The notes beneath the pieces are model-generated. The model did no database searches and was not told the origin of the DNA. It saw nothing but the letters and a program-made list of their open reading frames with translations. This document shows positions 14,722-20,376 of a DNA stretch of 20,944 nucleotides, piece after piece. This stretch comes from a virus. Location of the stretch: IMG/VR virus record IMGVR_UViG_3300032245_000086, positions 1 to 20,944 of that record; one strand, 5' to 3'. Position 1 is the first letter of the stretch; every line of letters begins with the position of its first letter. Position numbers and translations under genes: made by a program.

Positions 14722-14796
14722 TTAGATAGACTCCTTCATTGAGTCACCTCCTGTCCTCTGAGGGAGTCTATCTAAACAACTACGACAGGAGTTAAT
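14722..14796 (+). promoter_or_regulatory. Leader hairpin/pseudoknot predicted to mask the next gene's RBS
   Basis: Perfect 13-bp inverted repeats at 14722-14734 and 14763-14775 (TTAGATAGACTCC and its complement) enclose a 28-nt loop. Loop bases 14748-14755 (CTCCTGTC) are exactly complementary to 14784-14791 (GACAGGAG), the Shine-Dalgarno of the gene at 14797. The loop also contains TCACCTCCT, identical to the anti-Shine-Dalgarno end of bacterial 16S rRNA. Pairing of loop and RBS would form an H-type pseudoknot and block translation. Confidence 0.6.
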
Positions 14797-14925
14797 GTGT
14801 TTAACAACCAACAAATAAAGAAACTAGAAGAACTATCTGATGCTCTATTGCTACTTGATGAGAGTGTCAAGCAACTACGCGAAGAGGTAGATTACCTAGT
14901 TGAAATATTAGAAACTGATGATTAA
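14797..14925 (+). CDS. Small acidic coiled-coil protein
   Basis: This is a 42-residue protein from a GTG start five bases after AGGAG. An ATG two bases earlier opens only a seven-residue frame (MCLTTNK). The sequence MFNNQQIKKLEELSDALLLL continues DESVKQLREEVDYLVEILET. It is a single long heptad-patterned helix, acidic overall, suited to dimerisation. It overlaps the following nuclease gene by eight bases and is the first gene of the early operon, directly behind the structured leader. It may be a small regulator or a partner of another operon protein. Function unknown. Confidence 0.7.
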   Translation: MFNNQQIKKLEELSDALLLLDESVKQLREEVDYLVEILETDD

Positions 14926-15106
14926 ATTAAATGAGTATGTTCTACCCGAACACATCTCTTACTCCGCCTTCACGACCTACCTTACGTGCGGTTATCAGTA
15001 CTATCTTGGGCGGTTGCTGCAAGTTCCTGAAGAACCTAGTATCTGGTCGGCGGGTGGAAGAGCCTTCCACTACGCAGCAGAACTCTGGGACTTAGAGAAT
15101 GAGTAA
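14918..15106 (+). CDS. Cas4/RecB-like nuclease, N-terminal part
   Basis: This 62-residue frame corresponds to the start of a Cas4-like PD-(D/E)XK exonuclease. ISYSAFTTYLTCGYQYYLGR is the usual N-terminal helix with an Fe-S ligand cysteine (C24), and WSAGGRAFHYAAELWD is motif I with G47-x3-H51-x3-E55. The frame then ends at TAA. The rest of the enzyme is encoded from 15099 in the +1 frame with an 8-nt overlap. On its own this piece lacks the metal-binding Asp and Lys. Either the two products assemble, or ribosomes occasionally change frame, or an indel has split the gene. The start overlaps the upstream stop region. Confidence 0.78.
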   Translation: MIKLNEYVLPEHISYSAFTTYLTCGYQYYLGRLLQVPEEPSIWSAGGRAFHYAAELWDLENE

Positions 15107-15704
15107 CCTACTCTGGGACAAGGCTTGGGCTAAAGAGACTGAAGGTTTAGATTTAACAACTGCACGACGTGCAGGACGAGCCACCAAAGATAACCCGAAT
15201 AAAGAAGACGGTGCTTGGTGGAATGCTAATGGTTCCATTTGGGTAGACAACTACATCACTTGGCGCAAGAACAATCCTAACTGGAAAATCTGGACAACAC
15301 CGCAAGGTGCAAGAGCGATTGAGTTGGAATTAAATCCTGTAATTGCAGGTGTTCCAGTGAAGATGTTCATAGATAGAATCTTTGAGGTAGACGGACAACT
15401 AGTGATAGTTGACCTCAAGACATCACGCACTAGACCAACATCTGATTTGCAACTCGGTTTCTATAAGGTCGGGGTAGAGCAGATGATTGGAGCAGAAGTC
15501 AATCTAGGAAACTACTGGATGTCTCGTGAATCGGGGACAGGGGAGATGATTGACCTAAGTAGATATACGCTGGATATGCTTGAGTACTTTGTTGATGGAT
15601 TTGATAAAGCACGCAAGGCTGGTATATTTCTACCGAACCTACAATCGTGCAATTTCTGTGGACTCACAGAGCATTGCCAATTCACTAAAAAAGGAAACAA
15701 ATGA
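15099..15704 (+). CDS. Cas4/RecB-like nuclease, catalytic C-terminal part
   Basis: This 201-residue frame carries the core of a PD-(D/E)XK exonuclease. MFIDRIFEV supplies D92, LVIVDLKTS supplies D105-x-K107, and DLQLGFY supplies the motif Q118. The C-terminus has C184-x2-C187-x5-C193, the three C-terminal ligands of the 4Fe-4S cluster typical of Cas4/AddB-type nucleases. The fourth ligand and the motif I His lie in the preceding frame. The ATG overlaps the previous stop (ATGAGTAA) and has only a weak ribosome site, suggesting stop-start coupled translation. Phage relatives act in DNA end processing or recombination. Next to a zinc-finger protein and helicase, a replication/recombination role is likely. 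Confidence 0.85.
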   Translation: MSNLLWDKAWAKETEGLDLTTARRAGRATKDNPNKEDGAWWNANGSIWVDNYITWRKNNPNWKIWTTPQGARAIELELNPVIAGVPVKMFIDRIFEVDGQLVIVDLKTSRTRPTSDLQLGFYKVGVEQMIGAEVNLGNYWMSRESGTGEMIDLSRYTLDMLEYFVDGFDKARKAGIFLPNLQSCNFCGLTEHCQFTKKGNK

Positions 15705-16102
15705 CAACAGAAAACTGGAAACTACAAGTTAGTTACAAGACATCTGCAGGGGATATGATTAACGTTCGTGCTAACACAGCCGACGAACTATCAGTATTAC
15801 TTGAAGGTATCTCTGACTACTCAACACAGATTGCAGCAACATCAAAGATGTTGAATGCAGCAACGGTGGCTGCCCCTTTGGTGACCACTACTTCAACTCC
15901 AGACATTCAAGCGCCTCCTACTTTCGTAACCGCCCCGACAGCACCAGCATCCGCTACGGGGGCAGGAATGTCTACACCTACGTGCATCCACGGAGCGAGA
16001 ACATTCCGTCAGGGAGTAAGCAAGACAACGGGGAAGCCTTACGCATTCTGGGCTTGTCCGACTCCAATGGGAACACCAGACCAATGCAAACCGCAGAACT
16101 AA
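15701..16102 (+). CDS. Putative ssDNA-binding protein with C-terminal zinc finger
   Basis: This 133-residue protein begins with a beta-rich segment (WKLQVSYKTSAGDMINVRAN) and a helix (ADELSVLLEGISDYSTQIAA). A flexible Pro/Ala/Thr linker follows (about residues 58-90). The C-terminal ~40 residues hold a probable zinc finger: TCIHGARTFRQGVSKTTGKP followed by YAFWACPTPMGTPDQC, with Cys/His ligands C-x-H near 95 and two later cysteines. I recall the CxHGxRxFRxGxSKxTGKPY pattern beside Cas4-like nucleases in actinophages, in proteins thought to bind single-stranded DNA. The start overlaps the nuclease stop (ATGA). Confidence 0.7.
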   Translation: MTTENWKLQVSYKTSAGDMINVRANTADELSVLLEGISDYSTQIAATSKMLNAATVAAPLVTTTSTPDIQAPPTFVTAPTAPASATGAGMSTPTCIHGARTFRQGVSKTTGKPYAFWACPTPMGTPDQCKPQN

Positions 16103-16125
16103 TACAGGACGAAATGCTATAAGAA

Positions 16126-16171
16126 TTGGTGGAAGGGTAGTCCTTAGGGGAAGATGGCTACCCTCCACCAA
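16126..16171 (+). promoter_or_regulatory. Leader hairpin before helicase gene
   Basis: Arms 16126-16140 (TTGGTGGAAGGGTAG) and 16158-16171 (CTACCCTCCACCAA) pair over 14 bp with one bulged A and a 17-nt loop. The hairpin ends five bases before the RBS-like GACAGGGG (16176-16183) of the helicase gene. There is no T-run after it, so it looks like a translational or RNA-stability element rather than a terminator. Confidence 0.6.
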
Positions 16172-16189
16172 CTTAGACAGGGGATGTAG
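16154..16189 (+). CDS. Possible 11-residue leader peptide upstream of helicase
   Basis: A short frame MATLHQLRQGM starts in the loop of the leader hairpin, three bases after AGGGG. It ends with a TAG that overlaps the GTG start of the helicase gene (TAGTG), the junction type used elsewhere in this genome. It could couple translation or respond to ribosome stalling. The evidence is positional only, and it may simply be chance. Confidence 0.3.
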   Translation: MATLHQLRQGM

Positions 16190-16971
16190 TGAGAACTTTA
16201 GTAAGAAGCGTAGGAAGAGCAGACATCGGTGGAGAACCGTTGCCCTCTGTGTTCAAAACATTTGATGCAAACAAAATTATATTTCGTAGAGCAGAAGTCT
16301 CTATGCTGGCTGGTACTCCAGGAGTTGGTAAGTCCACACTCGCTTTGGCTTTAGCCTTAAGAATGAAAGTACCTAGCCTGTATGTATCGGCAGATACCAA
16401 CGCACACACTATGGCTATGCGACTTGCTTCTATGATTAGTGGTAAGAACCAGACAGATGTAGAAGCGTTGATGAATACTGATGCTGGTTGGACTAAGGCT
16501 GTGCTACATAAGAGCAGTCATATCGTGTGGTCATTTGAATCTAGTCCTACCTTGCAAGACATTGACGAAGAAGTGCAAGCCTTTGAGGAACTGTGGGGCT
16601 GTCCTCCTGTGGCTATCTTCGTAGATAACCTAATGGATATAGCCACCGATGGTGGTGAAGAGTTTGCATCTATGCGTGCAATTATGAAGGAGTTGAAGTA
16701 CCTTGCTCGTGCCACCAATGCTGCAATTATTATTCTTCATCATACTAGTGAGGCTGTTATGGGTAACCCTTGCCAACCAAGGTCGGCTCTACAGGGTAAG
16801 GTCGCTCAGTTACCTGCTCTTATTTGTACTCTTGGTGTGGTCGGGACTTCAATGGCAGTTGCACCAGTAAAGAATAGATATGGGCGTGCCGATGCCAACG
16901 CAAACCTGAATTGTTGGCTATCATTTAACCCTGAGTATATGTTTATGGACGACATACCAGAGAATGGATAA
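16189..16971 (+). CDS. DnaB-like / RepA-type RecA-fold helicase
   Basis: This 260-residue ATPase starts at GTG after GACAGGGG. The Walker A loop is AGTPGVGKST (residues 41-50), followed by the LALALALRMK helix. VSADTNAHTMAMRLA corresponds to motif H1a of RecA-like helicases. Walker B is VAIFVDNLMD (141-150) with D147. AAIIILHHTSE (179-188) is motif H3, and NRYGRADANANLNCWLSFN is the C-terminal strand region with the basic residue expected near the arginine finger. It lacks the N-terminal primase-interaction domain of full DnaB, as many actinophage helicases do. It probably unwinds the phage replication fork together with the primase genes downstream. A DNA-repair RecA-like role is less likely. 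Confidence 0.85.
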   Translation: MRTLVRSVGRADIGGEPLPSVFKTFDANKIIFRRAEVSMLAGTPGVGKSTLALALALRMKVPSLYVSADTNAHTMAMRLASMISGKNQTDVEALMNTDAGWTKAVLHKSSHIVWSFESSPTLQDIDEEVQAFEELWGCPPVAIFVDNLMDIATDGGEEFASMRAIMKELKYLARATNAAIIILHHTSEAVMGNPCQPRSALQGKVAQLPALICTLGVVGTSMAVAPVKNRYGRADANANLNCWLSFNPEYMFMDDIPENG

Positions 16972-16974
16972 GAA

Positions 16975-17172
16975 ATGCTAAGAGAAGAAGAAGACGATAT
17001 GACGCAAGAGATGCGTCAACTCGTAATGCAAAAGGTTAATGAAGAGTTAGCAGTCTTTATTAGCAAGATAGAAGACGCTAAGCCACCTGCCACGGATGAG
17101 TGGACAGAGGGCGTTAACGTTGGTATGGATTGGGCTATCCGAATCTTACGCAAGGACAAGAGTGCGTTCTAA
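16975..17172 (+). CDS. Small acidic helical protein, unknown
   Basis: This 65-residue protein, MLREEEDDMTQEMRQLVMQK..., has a predicted long helix (about 9-37), then a Pro-rich turn KPPATDEW and a second helix GVNVGMDWAIRILRKDKSA. The second half (W-x-x-G-V-x-x-G-x-x-W-A-I-R-I-L) looks like a short conserved motif, but I cannot name it. An in-frame ATG at 16999 preceded by AGAAGAAG would shorten it by eight residues. Its stop directly abuts the next GTG. Function unknown. Confidence 0.62.
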   Translation: MLREEEDDMTQEMRQLVMQKVNEELAVFISKIEDAKPPATDEWTEGVNVGMDWAIRILRKDKSAF

Positions 17173-17520
17173 GTGGCATCGCAATCGCGCAAACACAGAG
17201 GATACCGAAGTCAAAAAGTCTTGGCTCTTTACCTTGCTGACAACGGATTCCCATTTGCGGAATCTACAGGTGCTGGTCGTAGTGGCTCTGACATTACTGG
17301 CACTATCGGTATTGATTGGGAAGTAAAAGCAAGAACAGGATTTAATCCTGCTGCTGCTATCGCGCAATTAAAAGATAGAGATAATAATAAAGACCTTGGT
17401 GTTGTAGTCTTAAGACTTAACGGACAAGGTGAGAAGAGTGTATCCGATTGGGTATGTTTACTAAGACTGGAGGATGCTGTGAAACTATTAAGAGATGCAG
17501 GTTACGGTGATAAAAATTGA
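17173..17520 (+). CDS. PD-(D/E)XK nuclease, Holliday-junction-resolvase-like
   Basis: This 115-residue protein starts at a GTG directly after the previous stop. SRKHRGYRSQKVLALYLADN is a basic N-terminal helix. STGAGRSGSDITGTIGIDWE followed by VKAR supplies D40 and E50-x-K52 of the PD-(D/E)XK site, and FNPAAAIAQLKDR supplies the conserved Gln helix (Q65). The C-terminal part ends in an EDAVKLLRDAGY helix. Short stand-alone proteins of this type in actinophage replication operons are usually called resolvase-like or VRR-type nucleases and would act on branched replication intermediates. It overlaps the primase Zn gene by 26 nt. Confidence 0.78.
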   Translation: MASQSRKHRGYRSQKVLALYLADNGFPFAESTGAGRSGSDITGTIGIDWEVKARTGFNPAAAIAQLKDRDNNKDLGVVVLRLNGQGEKSVSDWVCLLRLEDAVKLLRDAGYGDKN

Positions 17521-17884
17521 CAACGACTTGCCAGACATCGCAGATGTCCTCACACATTACGGTGCGAACATACGACAAAGACACGGGCAAGTCAACCTTA
17601 AGTGTCCGTTCCACGACGATACGCACCAGTCAGGTTCCGCGAACTTGGACAAAAATATCTTTATATGCTTTGCCTGTGGCGTACAAGGTAACAGTTTGCA
17701 ACTCATTGCACAAAGAGAAGGAGTAAACATACGTGAAGCAAAGCGCATTGCAGAAGGATTTACTGGGACGAGCAACAGAGAAATACGCGGCAAACATTTA
17801 TCAGGCTCAAAGTTACCTAGAAAGCAGGGGAATTCCTCTGGAAGTAGCACGGCTGGCGCAATTAGGCGTAGTCGTGGAGCCTGA
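17495..17884 (+). CDS. Primase zinc-binding (CHC2-type) protein
   Basis: This is a 129-residue protein. Residues 1-80 form a DnaG-type zinc-binding domain: IADVLTHYGANIRQRHGQVN leads to C37-P-F-H40, and FICFACGVQGNSLQLI holds C58-x2-C61. This gives C-x2-H-x17-C-x2-C. The zinc fold would recognise template sequence for primer start. After residue ~80 the frame continues for ~50 Ser/Arg/Gly-rich residues (LSGSKLPRKQGNSSGSSTAG...) that lie over the start of the TOPRIM gene in another frame. The start may be ATG 17495 or GTG 17507. It works with the gene at 17733 as a split primase. Confidence 0.85.
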   Translation: MQVTVIKIDNDLPDIADVLTHYGANIRQRHGQVNLKCPFHDDTHQSGSANLDKNIFICFACGVQGNSLQLIAQREGVNIREAKRIAEGFTGTSNREIRGKHLSGSKLPRKQGNSSGSSTAGAIRRSRGA

Positions 17885-18353
17885 GGTTGGACACGAAGCA
17901 TTCGTTGGTCGCTTGTCTATCCCTTATATTACCAAGACTGGTGTTGTTGACTTGCGATTTCGTTCTCTTAACCCTGCTGTTGAGCCTAAGTATATGGGTA
18001 TGACTGGGGCAGAAACAAAAATGTACAATGTATTAGATGTTGAACGCGCTGGTGATTTCATTGGAGTGTGTGAAGGTGAACTGGATACTATTACTCTTAG
18101 TCATTGTGTTGGCATCTCCTGTATTGGCGTGCCTGGTGCTAATAGTTGGAAGAAACATTACACGCGTTTACTCGCAGACTTTGAAAGAGTCTTCGTCTTT
18201 GCAGACGGCGACCAAGCGGGTACGGAGTTCGCACGCTCATTGGCTAGGGAACTCCCCGTTACTATTGTGCAACTGCCAGAAGGAGAAGATGTCAACTCGC
18301 TATTCGTCAAGCACGGAGCAGGATATATAAAGGACAAGGCTGGCATTGCGTAG
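17733..18353 (+). CDS. Primase TOPRIM-domain protein
   Basis: This is a 206-residue catalytic half of a DnaG-like primase. It starts at GTG 17733 with AAGGAG at 17718-17723, nine bases upstream, inside the Zn-domain gene. The first ~50 residues (AQSYLESRGIPLEVARLAQL) form the helical lead of the RNA-polymerase domain, and GRLSIPYITKTGVVDLRFRS is the N-terminal subdomain strand pair. TOPRIM motifs are FIGVCEGELDTITL (catalytic E114), GVPGANSWKKHY, and VFVFADGDQAGTEFA (D158-x-D160). EGEDVNSLF closes the domain. It needs the zinc protein for template recognition. An in-frame stop at 17724-17726 rules out a longer product in this frame. Confidence 0.87.
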   Translation: MKQSALQKDLLGRATEKYAANIYQAQSYLESRGIPLEVARLAQLGVVVEPEVGHEAFVGRLSIPYITKTGVVDLRFRSLNPAVEPKYMGMTGAETKMYNVLDVERAGDFIGVCEGELDTITLSHCVGISCIGVPGANSWKKHYTRLLADFERVFVFADGDQAGTEFARSLARELPVTIVQLPEGEDVNSLFVKHGAGYIKDKAGIA

Positions 18354-18727
18354 TGAAGTTTAACTTTGAGGATGATGATACTCCAAACTTCTGCCACGAT
18401 TGCAAGCAGCAGTTTGAAAATTCATTTGAGTTAATAGACCACGCACTAGAAGATGATGAAGACTTTGACCCTTACTACATACTACCGAATGGGTTTAAGT
18501 TGTTGCTCGGTTCTTTGCTTCGCTTTATGTATAACAATGCAGACGAGCCAGAGAAGATTAAACTGATTAGCCAGTCAACCTTTGTAACTCTATTCGCTGG
18601 CGAGATGGGTTACGATTTGATAGATGAACTGGTTGAGGATATGGTAGTCAAGTCAGCGCTACAAGATTTTGATAAGTCATTAGAAGAACTATTGTCGGAG
18701 GAAACAGATGAAGAAGGCGGAGCGTGA
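18353..18727 (+). CDS. Acidic protein with short N-terminal zinc-finger-like motif
   Basis: This 124-residue protein starts at GTG in a TAGTG overlap with the primase stop. The N-terminus is acidic (FEDDDTPNFCHDCKQQFENS), with C14-x2-C17 and H30. This resembles the first half of a C2H2 finger, but no clear fourth ligand is visible. The rest is helical: NGFKLLLGSLLRFMYNNADE, FVTLFAGEMGYDLIDELVED and a very acidic tail. I recall similar CHDC...F-x-L-x-x-H proteins between primase and other early genes in actinophages, always unassigned. It might bind a replication or transcription partner. Confidence 0.68.
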   Translation: MKFNFEDDDTPNFCHDCKQQFENSFELIDHALEDDEDFDPYYILPNGFKLLLGSLLRFMYNNADEPEKIKLISQSTFVTLFAGEMGYDLIDELVEDMVVKSALQDFDKSLEELLSEETDEEGGA

Positions 18728-18854
18728 AGAGATATGGCAGATTATAACCCACTTGGCAGAACAAGGGCTGAACGTGAAGAACTATGTTGTCCAGGAAAAG
18801 ACTCTAGTGGTGACGCTACACATTCCCCTACTAACTGGGCAGAATTTGAACTGA
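18708..18854 (+). CDS. Possible small overlapping gene with strong RBS
   Basis: This is a 48-residue frame, MKKAEREEIWQIITHLAEQG followed by LNVKNYVVQEKTLVVTLHIP. It is preceded by GGAGG at 18697-18701 with ideal six-base spacing, a better site than that of the overlapping Nmad1 gene. It predicts a helix plus two amphipathic strands, a sensible small fold. It overlaps the previous gene by 20 nt and lies over the first ~40 codons of the gene at 18734 in another frame. Either it is a real mini-protein, or its translation delivers ribosomes to the downstream gene. Confidence 0.5.
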   Translation: MKKAEREEIWQIITHLAEQGLNVKNYVVQEKTLVVTLHIPLLTGQNLN

Positions 18855-19123
18855 ATGTAAGAGATACGATGCAGGAACTTGGTGACCTGCTTATAAAGAA
18901 GCATCGGGACTACGGCGCAAAGAACATATCCAACTCACCTTACGGTGCGACACAAGGATTAGTAGTACGGATGTGGGACAAGATAGCCCGCATTGTTAAT
19001 CTAACTAAACAAGGTAACACTACCGCTGAGAACGAACCGCTTGAAGATTCCTTCAAGGATATAGCCAACTATGGTATCATTGGGCTACTCGTTCTAAGGG
19101 GTAAGTGGGATAGTGGCAACTAA
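18734..19123 (+). CDS. DUF1599 / Nmad1-like protein
   Basis: This is a 129-residue protein. The domain starts near residue 40: NVRDTMQELGDLLIKKHRDY followed by GAKNI gives the K-x-x-D-Y-G motif. VVRMWDKIARIVNLT gives the R-x-x-D-K-x-x-R helix, and EPLEDSFKDIANYGIIGLLV gives the E-x-x-x-D-x-x-x-D-x-x-x-Y motif. This matches DUF1599, also called nucleotide modification associated domain 1, an all-helical fold related to MazG-type NTP pyrophosphatases. The acidic residues would bind a metal-nucleotide. The N-terminal ~35 residues (with CCPGKDSSGDATHS) are not part of the domain and overlap the mini-ORF. It may act on a modified nucleotide pool or be a general NTP-handling protein. Confidence 0.8.
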   Translation: MADYNPLGRTRAEREELCCPGKDSSGDATHSPTNWAEFELNVRDTMQELGDLLIKKHRDYGAKNISNSPYGATQGLVVRMWDKIARIVNLTKQGNTTAENEPLEDSFKDIANYGIIGLLVLRGKWDSGN

Positions 19124-19511
19124 ATCAAGTTTTGATTTAGACTTTGGCTATGGTCGCAAGGGCGAACAACTTGTGGATGAGTTGCTTACTGGTGGTCGTA
19201 CCGTTGAGGTCAAGCGTGACCGCAAGTGGTTCAAGACAAACAATCTTTATATAGAGACTGAATGTTTCTTTCAAAAGGTAGGCGACTGGGCTGCCTCTGG
19301 ACTCGGTGTAACCGAAGCATCTTACTGGGCTTTCGTATTGCAAGAGTCAACTCTCATCGTACCAACTGATGTGCTGCGCTATGCGGTAAAGGAATTTGGT
19401 AGAGAGATAAGTTGTTTCATTCCTCCGAACCAAAGCAAAGGCTTCCTCATTACTGTTGACGACTTAATGACTGCGACAAGGAAGTATAAGGATGACGATA
19501 GAGTGGAATAG
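19113..19511 (+). CDS. Putative PD-(D/E)XK-like nuclease
   Basis: This is a 132-residue protein from a GTG in a TAGTG-like overlap. LDFGYGRKGEQLVDELLTGG (with E18) and RTVEVKRDRKWFKTNNLYIE (E32-x-K34, then E48) fit the E...E-x-K arrangement of small PD-(D/E)XK nucleases. The following VTEASYWAFVLQES strand and the C-terminal FLITVDDLMTATRKYKD helix also fit that fold. It would be the third nuclease-like protein of the operon. A binding-only or inactive member is possible, because the motif II acidic residue is not certain. The stop lies inside the start of the next gene (20-nt overlap). Confidence 0.6.
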   Translation: MATKSSFDLDFGYGRKGEQLVDELLTGGRTVEVKRDRKWFKTNNLYIETECFFQKVGDWAASGLGVTEASYWAFVLQESTLIVPTDVLRYAVKEFGREISCFIPPNQSKGFLITVDDLMTATRKYKDDDRVE

Positions 19512-20142
19512 AATAGAGCGTTGGCAATACATCGTTGATGCTGTTGCCTCTGACTATCATAGAAAGTTTTCACCGATAGAGTTTGATGATATTAAACAAT
19601 CACTCTACCAATGGTTCGTTGAGCATCCCAATAAGTTGGATACGTGGGAAGCAATCGGTGAGAAGGATGCAAAGAATTTAATATATCGTTCGCTTCGCAA
19701 TCAAGCGTTGGACTATTGCCAACATTGGAAAGCGAAGTCAGGCGGATACGAAGCAAGCGACTTGTTCTATTACGAAGCCGATATGGTTGAGGCAATTCTT
19801 CCTTCTGTCTTAAGAGGTGAATACGGACTCGGTGCGAAGGTAGACTTAGGCAGACCAGGCAGACCGTCAGCCCCGAATGAGGGTGGCAATATGATGGCGA
19901 TGATGATTGAAGTTGATTACGGTTTCTGGAAACTATCTAAAGATGATAGGAAAGTTTTATTCTTAAGACACGCAGAGTCAATGGAGTTCGGTGCGATAGC
20001 AGGTGAGTTGTCGTTGGGTAGTGAAGACGCTGCTCGGATGAGACACAAACGTGCTATCCGTAAACTGATAAATAAAATCGGTGGGTTCAGACCATTCAGA
20101 GATGATGATGAAGAACCGAAGCAGGAAGAAGAAGACAAATAA
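19492..20142 (+). CDS. Sigma-factor-like / HTH transcription regulator
   Basis: This 216-residue protein has AAGGAAG seven bases before its ATG. The N-terminal ~80 residues (FDDIKQSLYQWFVEH ... AKNLIYRSLRNQALDYCQHW) look like sigma-70 region 2 helices. Residues ~150-200 (KLSKDDRKVLFLRHAESMEF followed by GAIAGELSLGSEDAARMRHK) look like a region 4 helix-turn-helix with the RAIRKLI end. The tail is very acidic (DDDEEPKQEEEDK). This two-part layout suits an ECF-like or phage-specific sigma factor that could redirect host RNA polymerase to late promoters. It is the last gene before the terminator. It may alternatively be a DNA-binding regulator without sigma activity. Confidence 0.68.
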   Translation: MTIEWNRIERWQYIVDAVASDYHRKFSPIEFDDIKQSLYQWFVEHPNKLDTWEAIGEKDAKNLIYRSLRNQALDYCQHWKAKSGGYEASDLFYYEADMVEAILPSVLRGEYGLGAKVDLGRPGRPSAPNEGGNMMAMMIEVDYGFWKLSKDDRKVLFLRHAESMEFGAIAGELSLGSEDAARMRHKRAIRKLINKIGGFRPFRDDDEEPKQEEEDK

Positions 20143-20146
20143 AAAA

Positions 20147-20164
20147 CCCCCGCCGAAGCGGGGG
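20147..20164. terminator. Bidirectional intrinsic terminator
   Basis: A perfect 7-bp stem CCCCCGC/GCGGGGG with a four-base CGAA loop sits between convergent genes. On the reverse strand it is followed by six T residues, a textbook intrinsic terminator. On the forward strand CTTCTTATTATTT follows, weaker but workable. Confidence 0.9.
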
Positions 20165-20180
20165 CTTCTTATTATTTATT

Positions 20181-20375
20181 CTAGACTGTCCTTGCAATCT
20201 CTTCACGACATCTTTCCATTAAAATCATTAAGTCAATTCCAATGTTATGAAATCTATCAAAGTCGGAAGCCGCCCAACCTAATTCTATAGAGTTGGGTAT
20301 GTTTTTCCAAACAGTCTCTAAAATTTCATTTGCATTTTCAAGAGATGAAAGTATTTCTGATGGATTGTAAATCAT
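20181..20375 (-). CDS. Small helical protein, unknown
   Basis: This 64-residue protein is read leftwards, with GGAGGA five bases before its ATG. The sequence (MIYNPSEILSSLENANEILE, then GWAASDFDRFHNIGIDLMIL) predicts two or three helices and no known motif. The ribosome site overlaps the end of the gene at 20377, so the two are co-translated. It ends shortly before the bidirectional terminator. Function unknown. Confidence 0.7.
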   Translation of the reverse strand: MIYNPSEILSSLENANEILETVWKNIPNSIELGWAASDFDRFHNIGIDLMILMERCREEIARTV

Positions 20376-20376
20376 T

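Noticed and set aside
15090-15110. Programmed ribosomal frameshift joining the two Cas4-like frames
   Set aside because: A +1 shift would be needed within GAGAATGAGTAA, but no codon there can re-pair well after slipping. Coupled initiation at the overlapping ATG or an indel fits better.
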